Shown piece by piece: positions 20,979 through 34,407 of a DNA stretch of 64,000 nt. This DNA comes from Neckera pumila (lineage: Eukaryota > Streptophyta > Bryopsida > Hypnales > Neckeraceae). The stretch lies in NCBI GenBank assembly GCA_963969595.1, contig OZ018410.1, forward strand, positions 31,438,913-31,502,912, read 5' to 3'. Positions within the stretch are counted from its first letter, which is position 1; the number at the start of each line of letters is the position of its first letter. The notes beneath the pieces are model-generated. The model had not been told where the DNA came from. It searched no databases and worked only from the letters and a program-made list of their open reading frames with translations. The translations under genes were made by a program, and so were the position numbers.

Positions 20979-23616
20979 CCTTATAGTATACATGTTGAAA
21001 AATGGCGTGAATCAAATTTGGACACATAGATTGCAAGATTATAATGTTTTAGTGTTGAAAAGGGATGCTAAAATATTCTTAAGTAGCAACACATTTGGAG
21101 GTGAAATTTGTTTTCCTAACCTACTCAAACTAGACTGTTATGTGCAACTTTTCAATATTTTTTTTTACTGAAAGTGGACATTGTATGAAGAAAAAACAAG
21201 CCGCCAAAGTTAACTGTAATCCAAAAATGTTAGGATTTTGAACTTCAAATTGCTCCCAAACATTCAAACAACTTGGATTGACATAAAAATTTTACCACAA
21301 TAACTACATTTCAAGGGAATATAGTTCAACAAATTTTTATTGAACACGAACATTGGATGAAGAAAAAGAAGCCCCCAAAGTTGCAGCCATCAAATGCAAT
21401 TTGTTAAACTCAAATTGAACTTGTGAACTTTGATTGGCTTTCAAAAAGTCATTTACATCTTGAGTTGATTTGAAATTTTTACCACCCAAACTAAAATAGA
21501 GAGCACAAATATTATTATTAAGGTAGGAGGTTGTAAAACAAAGCAGGCAATAATCCTTAATGCAGATATGCTTAGCAGATACGGGCACTGTATAGAAGCA
21601 ACAAGTGAGTACAATGTGCGAAAACGTCCACCCAAAGTATTATAGAAGGCCCCTTTTTTTATTGAACATACAATGTGGAGAGACGATCAAGTTCTAAATT
21701 TTTTAGGCCATTTGGAGGTGCCGCAATACTTCAATTATTTTATGGTATAAGTTTAGTAGTTGAAATAGCAAAATAGTAGAAGTATGGCGAAGTTGATCAA
21801 GCGTGGCGTCTTCAGTACTGGACCCTATCGCTTTCCCTATAAGCCTATATAAGTATTGTGCATGCTAGGCAGGGTGTGCTGTTCTACAAGTGCAATGGCA
21901 ATCCGGTTTGCCGGTCACGTGAAGACCATTGCAACATGTATGCACAGCCTTCTTCAATTGTATTCAAGAGGTTAGAGCTCAAAATAGACCACGGATGCTC
22001 AAAAAAAAAAGAGCCAAGCTTATAACTAGATTGCAAGAAAGCAAATTTTGAAATATTCGATTGTAACAGGGGTGGGGAGAGTTCTACTTATCGTGTATTT
22101 TAGTGAGTTCCTCACAGACCTTCCCCTCGCACTTGCTGCGACACATGATCACCCTCATTTCGGCCCTCTAGATATATCCCACTCACCACCAAGCTCAAAA
22201 GTAGCAACAAAATATGCCATTTGGGCGCAGTATTCGAGGCACTTTCAAAACAAAGAATTAATCATTGGTGGATGAAACATATTTGTGGCATGCAAGCTCT
22301 AATCCTGAATACTATAGCATGTATAAGAATCAATGAGAATGAGGAGCTTACAAAGAAATTGCTTCCATAGCCATAAGGTGGATACTCCTGATTCATCCAC
22401 CAAGGCTCTGAGCGCCTCAAGAAGAGTTGTGCATTGCAATTTGAGAGCATGTCAAATAATTGAAGCTCTCAAACCAGCTATAGCATCAGCGCCATGCCTA
22501 GGAAATATGAAAAAGATACAATATGGGGAGACAAACTAAAACTCTAAATGTTAGTTTGTCTCCTAAGCTGCACAATAAAGATGCCCAATATCTTGGACAC
22601 ATGTCTATATATCCTCTCACTGATCACCACCATTCCCAAAACTCAAACTCGAACACTGTAATGCAACTAAATATTGACGGTTCAAAACAAAGTGACAATT
22701 TGAGATTACACATCACTGAGACTCACGGGTGCTCCGATTCCTAAACTTCTTCTGCAACAAAAGCTTTAGCCTTGGTGCAATGCCGAACTATCAAAGTGGA
22801 CAACATTTCTTGACAATTGCCCAAGCTCCTCATTTACAAGTGCACGTCACAGAATTCAAAGCAACGTCCCTCTCCCCGAATGTATCTCAATTGCTATTGA
22901 CCGACGTGGCAGGTTGCGAGATTGACCATATTTATCACAACAAAAAATTGTACATACTTCCAAAAGATTTCTCTAAACAGCTACGTGTGTCTTGGAATAC
23001 ACAAAACAACCGTTCTCGCAAGCAGAGAATCTACATACTTCCAAATTTTAATTTAAAAAAAGACACTAAATATTCTCTCTGACTTTGCCCCCACTTTTGT
23101 GATTGCATGTATTTTCAGGAAACACGGAATAGGCATCCAAAATTGAAGAATACAAGCCAACATAGGCCATTTCTGGCCATAACATGCAAAAGAGTTAAGA
23201 ATGGACCCTATAAATGGTTGTGAAATAGACATGAATTGGTTCTTGAAATTGACTAGTATAGTCATTGTATGAATCAAGGAAAAAAACATTATTAATTGCA
23301 AGAGCCAATCATTATCTTTGCTTTCCCCCTTTTTATTTAGAATTGCAAGTGAACCTTTTGTAAAAGACCTAGGCTCACAAATGGGGACCTACGACCCAAC
23401 TCGTTTGAAAATTCATAAGTAACTCAAAAATGCTTGAAAAAATACGAAACTACCTGGATTAGATTCCTCATCAATTTTTCTTTGTCTAAAAAATGAGCTA
23501 AAAAGATTTCTGTCTAAGAAAATACATGAAAAAGGCAAACTAACCTTGGATGCTCCATTTCTGAGCTTCCTATTTTAAAGGGGATTCGGGAGTCTTGGAG
23601 GGCTCTTGCTTTCCCA
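20979..23616. other. Intergenic DNA, no gene seen
   Basis: A short stretch around 21000-21330 and another at 21340-21640 share phrases such as GAAGAAAAA(C/G)AAGCC(G/C)CCAAAGTT, an old duplication. The longest frame (22729-23082) has no family resemblance and lacks promoter context, so no gene is called. Confidence 0.5.
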
Positions 23617-23760
23617 AACTGCGGGAACACAATTGCAACAGCTAACTGATGTGGCACAACAAGTGCCACATCTTTTTTGATGTTTTTTTTTTGCTCAAAA
23701 TGATATTTGGATTTTTTTTTAAATAAATAATTTTTTGAGAGCCTGTACTATTGTTCACAG
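23617..23760 (+). repeat. Dispersed repeat F (copy 2)
   Basis: This matches 11779-11950 (CTGCGGGAACACAA start, AAAATGATATTTGG middle, TTGTTCACAG end). Confidence 0.55.
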
Positions 23761-25128
23761 AACCAGGCCAGATTAGAGAACGGGCCTGAAACGGCCCTCT
23801 AAGGCCCCCAAATCCCCTCTAATGGACTTTATAAAGTAGAAATTCAAGAATTTATAGATTTAGTGCTTGATAAAATTATGTATTTAAGACATGCTTAGGT
23901 ATAATGAAAATTTTCATAGATTTGGGATTCTTGAAATTTTTATATACAATATAACATAGGTGTCATTACATTATGGGTACATTTAATAATCTTTTATAGC
24001 ACCAAAATCTAATTAAAATATAGATTTTATTTTTTCTAATTAGAATTTATGCAAATTAAAAACCTTTAGTATTGTTCTTTTGAAGATCTAGTATTTATAA
24101 ACATGTTAAGAGCTTCAACAACTAAGGAATCCTACATTGCAACAATTCTTCTATTGACAATGAAAAGAAAACAATTTTGTTTTTTTTGAAATATTGAGTA
24201 AGGTAACAACACCTAATTTTGACTTTTTATTAAAACCGACCCCAATAGATTCTTGCGTAAAATATACTTCCACTATTAATGAGAATTTAAGATTAGTTTT
24301 AGAAATACCTATTTCCGGTACTTTGAAAATTTATAGTTTATTTATATATTGCCCCCAAAAATGCATTTTAAGAGAATCTAGAATATCCTTTTGACTACCA
24401 AGAAGACCCCCACAAATTTTCAATATGATAACATTTGGGAATTATGTTGAATTGCTTTTTTAGACACTTTTAGGTGTAGTTAACTTACAACATGAAATCA
24501 ATCATAGATTAGTTTGCCTCTTGCAACGGCTTTGATTATATAAGGCTTGCACATCTTGTAAATAGAGTTCAAATTGCTAGTTATTATGATTAGAAAGTGC
24601 TGCATTTTCTTTGTTTTTTCCTTCAAGAATTCAAAATAATTTCAAATTTTACAAAAAAATTCTGAAATATTAATCTTTAAAAAATAAAAAATAATAAGCT
24701 TCCCATTCATTTTCAATGGCAAAATGAAGCATCCTAGGTAGAAGACTTTGATGTTAGACCACATGTTCATATGCTCTAACATTTCATGGTTAACCTTGTA
24801 AGGATGTTGCATACCTAAAAGGTCCTACAGATGACTTCACTGTTAATTGTAGAAAGTTAATACATAATACACCTATTGGTTTAATAATTAGGGTATTTTG
24901 ATGACTACATTAGTCATAGGAGATCGGGTCCTTCTAGGGTTAGTGCATGGCCTTTTGATTTGGGAATTTGGACTCAAAACAATGAGCGTTTTTGTTAAAC
25001 AAAATTTTCCACTATTTATCTACAACCTACAAAGACATTGGCTATATTTGAGAAGGAAATTTTGATTTCTTTGGGTAAAAGTAGACAGATTATTGTTATT
25101 ATTTTAAGACCAATAACCAAATTTTATT
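23761..25128. other. AT-rich intergenic DNA, no gene seen
   Basis: No feature is supported. Confidence 0.5.
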
Positions 25129-25190
25129 TAGGTATCACCTAATTTGATATAGTTATCCCTAGGTATCACCTAATTTGATATAGTTATCCC
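25129..25190 (+). repeat. 31-bp tandem duplication
   Basis: A 31-bp unit starting TAGGTATCACCTAATTTGAT occurs twice in direct succession (25129-25159, 25160-25190), followed by a decayed partial copy. Confidence 0.85.
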
Positions 25191-25433
25191 CAAGTATCAT
25201 CCAAGTATCACATGAGTATTAAAGAAATAATAGTGGCTACTTCTCCCAAATGATAAAAAAATCACTATAAACAACAATAGTTTTTACTCAGTTTTTGCCT
25301 TGATCCAAAGTTGAGAGGTTTTTCCGAAGAAGTGGACCCCTATCCATGTGGATCTGTTGTCTATAGAGGGCCACATTCACAAGTGGTGACCCGACTGCAT
25401 GCTACATGAAAACCAACTCTTAAGCTTTTTTAT

Positions 25434-25590
25434 AGTAGAACCTCTCTTAGTAGATCCTCTCTTAGTGCATAATATGCAGGAAGAGAATTAATAGGTGGGT
25501 CCAAAATTTAAAATCCTTTCTCTGAAAAGTAGTGTAGTTAGATGCATCAACCTTTTTTAGTGCACTAAGAGAGAATCTACTGCATTAGGA
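25434..25590. repeat. Short inverted-repeat element
   Basis: AGTAGATCCTCTCTTAGTGC, then A (25449-25469), is the inverse of TGCACTAAGAGAGAATCTAC, then T (25561-25581), with one mismatch. The left arm also has a direct duplicate of GTAGAACCTCTCTTAGT. It is probably a small MITE. Confidence 0.65.
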
Positions 25591-25940
25591 AGTCAATTTA
25601 TCCTAGTGAAATATTTAAGAGCTTGTCCCCAGCTGTTGGTAAAAATTGAAACATGTAGGCTCCAAATTCCTTATTGATGTAAGAGCATCACCACTCATTC
25701 ATAGGAAAGATTCCCTGCCTAGTTTTGGGCATGGCCAGCTAGTTAAAAGTGGTTCACCATGGACCTGGCCATGGACAAAAAGAGATCAATCACTCCAAAA
25801 TTCTCTTTCCAAACAAGAGGAGAGTGTCCTTGCCATGCTTTGACTCTTGCTTGATCTTGTTAGGGTTGTTGGTTTGTGGGCCATTTCTTACAATTTTTAA
25901 TCAATTTGCATGTTGGTTGGTTCTTGATTCTGCTAAGTCA
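25591..25940. other. No gene seen
   Basis: No feature is supported. Confidence 0.5.
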
Positions 25941-25944
25941 TTAA

Positions 25945-26882
25945 CCCCTAAAGGTTAAAGACTATGTTTTCACCAAAACTACTCCAAAATTGCCATTTCT
26001 AATACAAGTACCAAATTTTGAAAAAAAACATTTTTGTAAAAATTTAACCATAGGATCTTGTAGTGCATTAGTTCAAGATGCTGTGGAAAAAATTTCAAAA
26101 ATTTCCGCTTTGTGAATTGCAAGATAACAGCTTTTGAATTGACAAAAGTCCTTTTTTTGTGCCTGCAAAAATCCAGGCAGCTACACTTCACAAGGTCACA
26201 TTTGTATGAAAAAATGTCCAAAATGGTGGTTACTCTTTGGATTCATTCTTCAAGGCAAGTTGGCTACATGCTTGAGAAATTTCAGATCAATTGGAATTGT
26301 AAAACATAAAGGAAAAATATAATAAGTAGAAAGAGGTAGAGAATGGTTCAAAACACTTAATTGTTAAGAATTTAGATATGAAATTGATAAATGCCAATCT
26401 TAACGGTTGTAATGTTGTAATATACAATCTACACCCAAAGTTTTTATTTTTTTCAAAAATAATGGAAATTGAGTTAAATAAAGGACTTCAAAGTTTATTT
26501 TAGAATAGAGATTCCATAACTACCTTCAAACTAAGAATCCTCATAACTTTTGACTCATGTATTGAAACATTTGGAATGATTCGAAAAGCTTCCCATGTAT
26601 ATATAAATCTGAAGAACCAATTTCAAATTTTATTTTTTCTTAAAAGTGATATTTAAAAAGTTTTTTGAGCTGCTTGAGCTGCCCGTCGACCAAAGAAAAG
26701 GACATATCTTGCAATAACTTTTTAACCATGTAGTCAAAACTTATGAAAATTGTTGGGCTTTAAAGCTACTCCTTGGGCACATCTTATGTGAAAATTTCAA
26801 AGAAAAAAAAAGAAAAGCCCTTTTGTAGTAAGCTGCTTGAAATTGCTATATTTTAAAAAAACGGTATTTGGTCCTTTAGAGG
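25945..26882 (+). mobile_element. TTAA-flanked TIR element, family A (copy 3)
   Basis: This 938-bp copy begins CCCCTAAAGGTTAAAGACTA and ends TTTGGTCCTTTAGAGG, with TTAA at 25941-25944 and 26883-26886. It aligns with 2938-3894 and 10012-10937, including a CCAAAATGGTGGTTACTCTT block and a TTGTAATATACAATCTACAC block. No coding capacity. Confidence 0.85.
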
Positions 26883-26886
26883 TTAA

Positions 26887-28580
26887 CGCATAAGATTGAC
26901 TTGGTTGGGCATGTCCTTGAGGGCAAGGATGATTGGGAGATGGAAGCGGCCCAGGAGTTGAAGGGCTCGGCCACTCCATTTTTCCTAGCCCTGGTTGGTG
27001 GGAATGAGTGGCAATGCCCTAACCTTTGTGTTTAAAATTTGGGATGCATACGAGTACAATAAGTGTGTGTTTTGATGCAAGTCCAATCCCTTTCTCCTTT
27101 TCAGCAATTGGATACTTTACTTGTAAGTTATTCTTGTATTCATATGAAATTTTAGGCTTAAATGGCTTATGCTAATTCAAATTTCTGCCTTGCAAAGTTA
27201 CAGAGGCAATCTGCAATTTAGTGCATGTACAAATATTGTCATCATGCATCAATTTATAAAATTATATTATTTTCGTTCTTACACGGGATGCTAGTCTTTT
27301 CTTAGATGGGTCAAACTACCTTAGAGAATCGCCACCCATTCCCCGGAAACTAGGTTGGGGAAATGGGTGGCCGGGGCCCTGTACCTCCCGGGTCTCCATA
27401 TGTCCCGGTAGATATGCCACTCATTCCCGGCTGAAGGTTACGGTAAAAATAAAAAGTCAATTATAAGCTCAATGACAGGAGATTCAAGTGTGTGAACTTT
27501 GGCTGGTTGCCAAGTGACTGTGTACTGAGCGGAATGGGAGAGAGAAGTTGTGATTGTAGTGATTGCACCTTAAACCCTAAACTCTAAAAAACCCCTTTCA
27601 ATGTCCTCAATTGACAGATGCATGTAGGATATGGAATCTATTTTTTCATGGATATCATTCTATTTGACTTCTCTATGGGTACTGCATTTTGTGTGAATTT
27701 GTGTATCTAATGTAATTGACCTTTCCTTTTAGGATTTTGTTTGTAAACAACTATGGACATTAGGATAGTCTGTAGAGGTTTCAAGGGTAAAGCTAAGTAT
27801 GCCAGTGAAATTGATCTGGATTAAGAGGTATCTACCATTACCAGTGATATCATTTTTCTTTTTAAACAAAACAATTATATCAAATTAGATTTTGAATGGC
27901 TTCATCCATATTCAATTGTTTTATCATATTCAATTGTTTTTGTTTTTTCAATGTAGGAAGGTGAAGCTGCTTTAGGTTGAACACTTTGGGAATTCAAGCA
28001 AGTGTACTGGAGATGCATATGTTCCAAAGTTGTTTTGGTCAAAACAAGAATATAAACAAATTTTTTTGCATATGTAGAATTATTGAGGATAGATCAAGGA
28101 GCTGAAGTGAAAAAAATAACTGTACCCAATTGGAGAATGAGTGATACACAAGGGTTGTGCAAAATATTAAGACAATTCAATGTTGGTATTGCAAGAATTT
28201 AATGGTTCTTGACAGTGTATACAACATTGTTGACATTGATATATATGAAAATTGCGCAAATTCATGCTTGCAATATTAGCAAACTCAATAAAAATTCACT
28301 TCAAAGCCCTTTGGATTTGGTAGACATTGCTTTCATGATTCATACAAAGCAATCAACATTGAAAAATACACCTTCAATGTGTGAAAATATATGCTTGATA
28401 TGAAAAACACTTGACATGGACATATATAAAATCTTCTACTCAAAATTGACATAAATTCAATTGTGGCTAATAGACACTCACATAAAGATAATTGAAGTTG
28501 CAGTGTCTACAATAGAAGAAACACGTTGTTGACCATTTTACTTGAAAGAACTAAAAACATTGCTATACATAGTATTGTAT
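26887..28580. other. Intergenic DNA, no gene seen
   Basis: A perfect-stem hairpin lies at 27331-27371: GCCACCCATTCCCC pairs with GGGGAAATGGGTGGC, allowing one bulge. No gene or element is recognisable in the rest. Confidence 0.5.
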
Positions 28581-28755
28581 CACTACTAGAAAAAGGTGGG
28601 TTTGTATGTTTTCTAGCAACCTTTTGGAATGTGATAAAACAAAATCTATTGTGTACATGTACCCACAATTTCCATGTATACAATAGACGTTGCTTTATCA
28701 TGTTCCAAAAGGTTGCTAGAAAACATAATATATATCCACCCTACTTCTAGTAGTG
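28581..28755. mobile_element. CACTA-type MITE, foldback
   Basis: The element begins CACTACTAGAAAAAGGTGGG and ends with the inverse CTAGTAGTG. CACTACTAGAAA is the diagnostic terminus of plant CACTA (En/Spm) transposons. Inside, TGTTTTCTAGCAACCTTTTG pairs with CAAAAGGTTGCTAGAAAACA, so nearly the whole 175 bp folds back. Flanking trinucleotides are TAT (28578-28580) and TCT (28756-28758), a 3-bp target duplication with one change. It has no coding capacity and would depend on a CACTA transposase of the kind decayed at 7440-8320. Confidence 0.88.
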
Positions 28756-29299
28756 TCTGCCGTAAATATCTCTTTAAGGAGACCTTCTTCCCAAAAATGC
28801 CTATCTACTCGTGCATCTTTGTGTTTGCTTTCCACAAATAACATCACTAATGCTATTCAAGTGTAGAAGGGACACATGTTTTGTAGTTCTTTCCACATAT
28901 TTTCATGTATAATTATACAAAGATTGGCAAAAACAACCTTATATAAATGCACATTATTGTTGCATGCAATTGTATTCCAGATCAAATTGCAAATCATTTT
29001 CTATCAAAAAAACTGGTGACCTCTGTGAGCGTTTATTTATCCATCCTTGGTAAATAAGCAAGCACAATCGGGCTCTAATTTTTGTGTGGACTCTTATATG
29101 ATCTACGGGTGCCTAATGCCAATATATTGTGCCTTTCAAAAAATGGATCTTCTTTTTCTATATTCCTAACATCCACAATATACACAAAAACCAAAGATTT
29201 GAACTACTTGATGATTTCTATTCTAACTTCTTTAGTCAAAAGAGGTCACGGTAGTTTCGAACTCAACCTACTTACAGTCTATTCTAAATCATAGAGTAT
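28756..29299. other. No gene seen
   Basis: No feature is supported. Confidence 0.5.
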
Positions 29300-30788
29300 C
29301 TCATGTCATTTTTAAAAACATAAAACTCGACGCTAGCCCCTTCTCTTAGCAAAAGTTATGGGTGGATGAAGTTTAGCTCTTTTGGGGCTATTTAAACTTC
29401 ATCCACGATTTAGGCAATGTTCCCTAATTCAATTAGTTTTGAAATTTGAATCTTAGTCTTCTAAAATCAAGACCTAACTAAACCCTAAGATTTTACTTGG
29501 ATGAATAATTTTAGGTCAACTTCATCCATTCCTTGACCTAAACTTCATCATTGTATAATTCCTAGGGTTTGTGGTATTTCTTGAAGTTCAAACTACTTTA
29601 GGATTACTTTAGGGTCTTACTTTGACTTCCTTATCCTAATTTCTTCCTTTGATTAGGTTAAAACATCCTAAATCTTTCTACCCTTGTTCCTTGAGGTTTT
29701 AACTAAGCTTTGGTAGATTACTATTTTTAGGGTTTTCAAGTTTGTTCCTTCTAGAGGCTAACCTAAGCTTTCCAGAATGTCCTTTTTCTTGATATTTTAC
29801 TTATCCAATCAAAAGGCATTGATGGATGAAGTTTGACCGCTAATCGGTGTTAAAAACTTCATTTGATGATTACTCCTAACCCTAATTTGATTATTAAATT
29901 TTGATTCCACTTTTGAGATCTAGGTTACTTCTAACTATTATTTCATAAATTAACTTGTCTTGTTTATCTTCTAAATGTTTTTCATCCAATTTAGGTCCTA
30001 AACTTCATTCCTCCATATTTCACTTGTTTTAATTCCAAATCTTAAGTGTAAGATGGTTTTAGAAATCCATAATCCTAATCTACAAGTTTTGAAATCTAAA
30101 CTTGAAAAAGATTCTAGGTTTGATGTTCTGAATTGGTTTCCAACTTCGGCTAAGTGTTTAGAATTGCTAATCTAACCAATTAAAAAGAAAGAGAAGTGTT
30201 TAGTAATTTACCTCAAGTTGGTTTTCATCCACGATGTTGTAGAGTAGCTCCTTGAGATATTCCCGGTCCGCCATCTTTGGGGGCTATCTTGGAATTTTGC
30301 CCACCGCTTGAAAATAGGTATTTAATACAAATTTCCTAATTCTTTCCTACTTCCTTCTTTTTCTTTCTATTGCTTCTCCTTCCTTTTCTTTTGGTACTAC
30401 TCTACTTCAATTATTTTAATATCTCAAAGGTTGACTAGTCTTGGAATAAAATGATTGAAGTCAACTTCTAACAATAATTGACTCCTCAACTTCTTAGTCA
30501 ATTATTATTCTATCCAAATTTTGATGGTTCTAATTGTCTTTCCTAGATTTCCACCTAATCCTATCTCCTTCCTAAATTCCCTTCGAACTATCAAATTGTC
30601 ACTTCATTTCTCTAAATGTTTAATGTGGTTTTGAAGTTTCCAAATGTTCTATTTTCTATGGTTTTTTAGTCTCTTTTGGCAATGGAAACGTTGCCAAGGG
30701 GGACTCTAATCTCCTACCTTCTTCTTCACTAAATTCTACTTTTAATTTTTCATTGCTTATGGATTCTTCCAAGCAAGGCCAAGGGAGG
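29300..30788 (-). mobile_element. Long repeat R, copy 4 (minus strand, partial)
   Basis: The plus strand is pyrimidine-rich, so the minus strand has the same purine-rich, C-poor texture as the other R copies. On the minus strand there is an ATG-led short frame with a GT donor (30274-30212). Further on comes GATTAGCGGTCAAACTTCAT near 29855, resembling the AATCGGTCAAAATTTACC motifs of copy 3. The upstream part is missing, because copy 2 starts at 30789 in the opposite orientation. A self-pairing GTGGATGAAGTTTAAAT and AGCTAAACTTCATCCAC sits near 29350-29395. Confidence 0.5.
30212..30274 (-). other. Putative short first exon with splice donor, repeat R copy 4
   Basis: On the minus strand ATG opens a 21-codon frame (MADREYLKELLYNIVDENQL, then E) ending at GAG|GTAAAT, a plausible splice donor. 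It parallels 17696-17731, 34330-34407 and 38749-38796. Confidence 0.38.
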
Positions 30789-32382
30789 TGTGAACCCTCA
30801 AGTTAGCACTTTGGACTCTAGATTTTTTTTTGCGATTTATGTTAGTTTTTAGTCCTATTTTGTGCAAATAATATGGAATAAGTAGTTGAGAGGGATTTGG
30901 TAGAAGTCCCTACCAAGTTGGTGAGGAGTCTTTCTAAAATTATGGAAAGTACAACATATTGTATCTTTCATGATTTAGGCCCTAACTTAGAACTTAATAG
31001 AATAGATTAGCTTTTCCGAGAGAAGTGAGGATGTGAGAATTAGCCACTCCTAGTGTCTTGTCCATGTGAAACTAAGCCTGCAAGTGGCATGTGACGACCT
31101 GGCTAAGTAAAAGAGTCTATTAATAGGTTTACAAGAGTCTAGATCCAATTCACAAAGGATTTGGAATAGTTATATTATATTGTAGGTAATTTAAGAATAT
31201 CAAGCCAGAATGCAAAGTAGACAAAGGATAAGGTGGTTGGAGTATAAAAAAAGGGGCTTTTAGGATAAAAGCATGCCAAGAGGTCAACTTAGGAGCCAAT
31301 CATCTACAACAAACCTCGGTATGAGATCAATTTCTCCCCTGGGTGGAAATTATTAAGGAGCGTCTGATTTTAGACTCTTTATGAATTGTATTATAGGAGA
31401 TTTGGTTTTGCCCTTAGCTTGTGAGAATTCTCAGAAGGTTGCCCCAAAAGTTTCAGGATTTTACAAAACTCCACGATGACTCCATGAGAAGTCAATTGCC
31501 TTTGAAATTGATGGTAAATTCATAGAAATTACCTAGAGTGCGGTAAAATCTTACTAAAAATCAGGATAGAGTTTAGGGTGTCCGATAAGAAAATTGTCAA
31601 GTTTGAAGACTTTCTGATAGTCAAAAGTACTGGAATCAGCAACAGCATCGAGTTTAACAAGAATTTACAACATGGTGGCCAATTGACCGGCGTATCTGGA
31701 GTTCAGGGTGTCCGAATATTGCAAATAAAGAATGTTTTCTTGCTCCTACAAACCTTCCAAGAAACCCTAGCTAATTAGATTCCTTGGAAAATACAAATTC
31801 TACTAGTTGGAATTTTGACCTTTTCTTTGAAGTTACCGATAGTGGTTTTTATGGGCGAAATTAGCTTAGAAGAAGGGGATTAGGGGTCCTTTAGACTAAT
31901 TTGGATCTTTTAAACGCAATGGTGCAATTGGTTTTCAATTTCAAGTTGTTCCCTAACAGATAGAGAGGGTCCAGCTGTAGGTTTGACTTTTAAGAAGTAA
32001 TTAGCGGTAATTCTAAGTTAATTCACAAAATATCTTGGTTAGAAACGAAGATTGGATTTAGTTAAGATCTCAAAATTTTCCTAAAAAACCCTCTTTGACT
32101 AAATTAAGAATATTTGAAAATATCTTAAGATTAAAAGGCTTAATATCCTTAGGTAAAATAGGTTAAAATCTTGAATATCTTTGGGAAAAATCTAAGGTTT
32201 TACTTAGACAAGATTTCCTTTCTAAATAAGGCTTGTTCTAGAAAATTCTTAGATTAAACAAAGATTATTTAGGAAATATCTTAGGGTAGCTTAGAAATTA
32301 GCTTAGGGTTAGTTAGGTGAATTTTTGGACAAAAGCGTACAATATCTCTTGGTAAATCAAGGAGGTGGGACTTCTTGAAAAG

Positions 32383-32390
32383 TATAAAAG
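32383..32390 (+). promoter_or_regulatory. TATA box of repeat R copy 2
   Basis: TATAAAAGGCCCCCCTCC sits at the position equivalent to the TATA boxes at 15791 and 36336. Confidence 0.6.
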
Positions 32391-33109
32391 GCCCCCCTCC
32401 AAGGTTTCCTTAACCATTTCTCTGCTTACAGATATGCTGCCAAAGTGTGGAAGACCCACACTTTGATTTAGCTTATCGACACTTTGTTGGGATTATTTAT
32501 TGAGGCCAAGACACGGCCATCTTTTGTTTTCAATTTCAAATTCCTTAGTGGAGGTCTTGGTTAGAGGATGCGAGGTTCCCTTAACACCAACAACCACACT
32601 AAATTCACACTGGGAGGGTTGGTCCTCTAGAAGTTTGATACATTATTTAAAATACTAACCACCTTGCCATTGTAGCAGCGTTGACTTGAATAATTCCTAA
32701 TTTTTGCTTAAACACTATCATGTGTACCTCATTTGGGAATTAAAACTATCAAAAGACTCGTGATCCACCATGATCTTTGATTTTTGGTTAAGCACTTTCA
32801 TGTGCACTTCATTCAAAGATTAAATTGTGGAGATAGGATCGGAACCGTTGTGGTCAAGTTTTTCCTGGGGTTGCTCTCGCTCGGCGAAGCTTTGCCTTCA
32901 CAATCCATTAGTTAGAATTAAATTAGCCTTAAAATCCTCTCTTAGAATAATTAGAAATTTTGTCTTAGGAAAACTCCAAAATATATTGATTGCAGAACTT
33001 ATAGAAGTGTCATTATTTAGAATTTTCTTAGTTAGGAAAATTATCCCTTAAATACAAAAAAATTAAAATAACCATTAGTTAATTGCTCTTTTTAGAAAAA
33101 ATCCTTAGA

Positions 33110-33490
33110 TACCAGAAAAGAAACTAGAACAAACCAGAATAAAGGACCAAAACGAAGGACCAGAAGAGAACCAAAACAAACCAAGAATAAAGGACTAGAA
33201 AAGAACCAGAACAAATAATAAACAAAGGACCAGAACAGAGGACCAAAAGAGGAGCAACCAAGGGTTGGCAAGAGCACCCCATCGGAGCCTACCACATGTC
33301 AGCCCGGGAGGGTTCAGTTTGGGTATCAGGAGGGGTCAGTCCGTATATCGAAAGGGTCCAGCGAGGGCTACAAGAGAGTCCAGGTCGATTGTAAGAGAGT
33401 CTAGTGAGTTCGTAAGGGAGGGTCTAGTGAGGTTGCAAGGGAACCCAAGCGATCAGAGTCCAGATCGGAGGGGAGATTCCATCAGTTCAG
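33110..33490 (+). repeat. Minisatellites in repeat R copy 2
   Basis: At 33110-33260 a degenerate unit of about 15-30 bp with the core AAAGGACCAGAA repeats. From 33300 to 33490 a different G-rich unit of about 27 bp with the core AGAGAGTCTAGTGAG repeats. This is the same two-part architecture as at 16780-17095, with different unit sequences. Confidence 0.6.
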
Positions 33491-34329
33491 TCTGATCAAG
33501 TCTAGGGATTGCAAAAATCTAATTAATGATACAAAACTTAACGTTTACAAGGGAAAAGCCGTTGCTCACCACACCACCCAATTTTGGGATTTTTCCCAAA
33601 ATTTGACTTATCACCATAAAAACCAACCTCCCACTCTCCATAGCCAATTCTCACAAAAACATAACAACACACCAAGAATGAAGAAGAATTGAAAGATGAG
33701 ACATAGAAAGAGGCAATTAGACAACTTGAGAAGAAAAGAGCATCAAAACGATTTGGTAAGAATCTCACTATTCCTTGTAGCATCACTCTTGGATTTAATT
33801 CTTTTTACTATTCTTTTTAGCATCATTCTGGTATTTTATTCCTTTTACTATTGAAGAATTTGGTTTGTTGCCACTAAATTTGATTCCATTGACAATTAGT
33901 GGTTGAATGTTGTTTAGTTTAGTTTTATTAGGCCTAATAAGCCAAATAGGAAGAAACAAAAGTCAACAAATATCTTAGAATAATCCAAGGGAACTAAAAA
34001 ACCAACAAACAAAGAATAAACTAACTATTCAACTAAAGCAATTGAATTAAAAAATTGATAAATAACCCTTGAACTTTTGAATTTAATTTAACAACCAAAG
34101 AATAGGAATTAGAAATAGAATTAGGGCTTTGAAATTTGATTGAATTTTTAAAACCAACTAAAATTCTTTGTGGTATTTAATTTAGTTCCTTAATCTAGAG
34201 GAGTTAAATTAAAAACACTTAAAACTAACCAATTATTGTAGGACATTGACCAAAGAAAATGTAGGAACAAAGGAATCTTGAATTGACTTAATTCCAATTA
34301 CCATCCAAATAGGCAAGGAAAAGTACACG

Positions 34330-34407
34330 ATGAAAAATGACGGTTACTTTGAAATCATCATGCTTGTGATGTGCAATGACGGCACGTTAGAAGCCGTCGA
34401 GACCAAG
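34330..34407 (+). other. Putative short first exon with splice donor, repeat R copy 2
   Basis: ATG opens a 26-codon frame starting MKNDGYFEIIMLV and ending at ACCAAG|GTGTGT. Position and design match the other R copies. Confidence 0.33.

Noticed and set aside
22729..23082. 117-codon plus-strand frame as a host gene
   Set aside because: No recognisable domain, ordinary AT-rich composition and no promoter, splice or poly(A) context that I could support.
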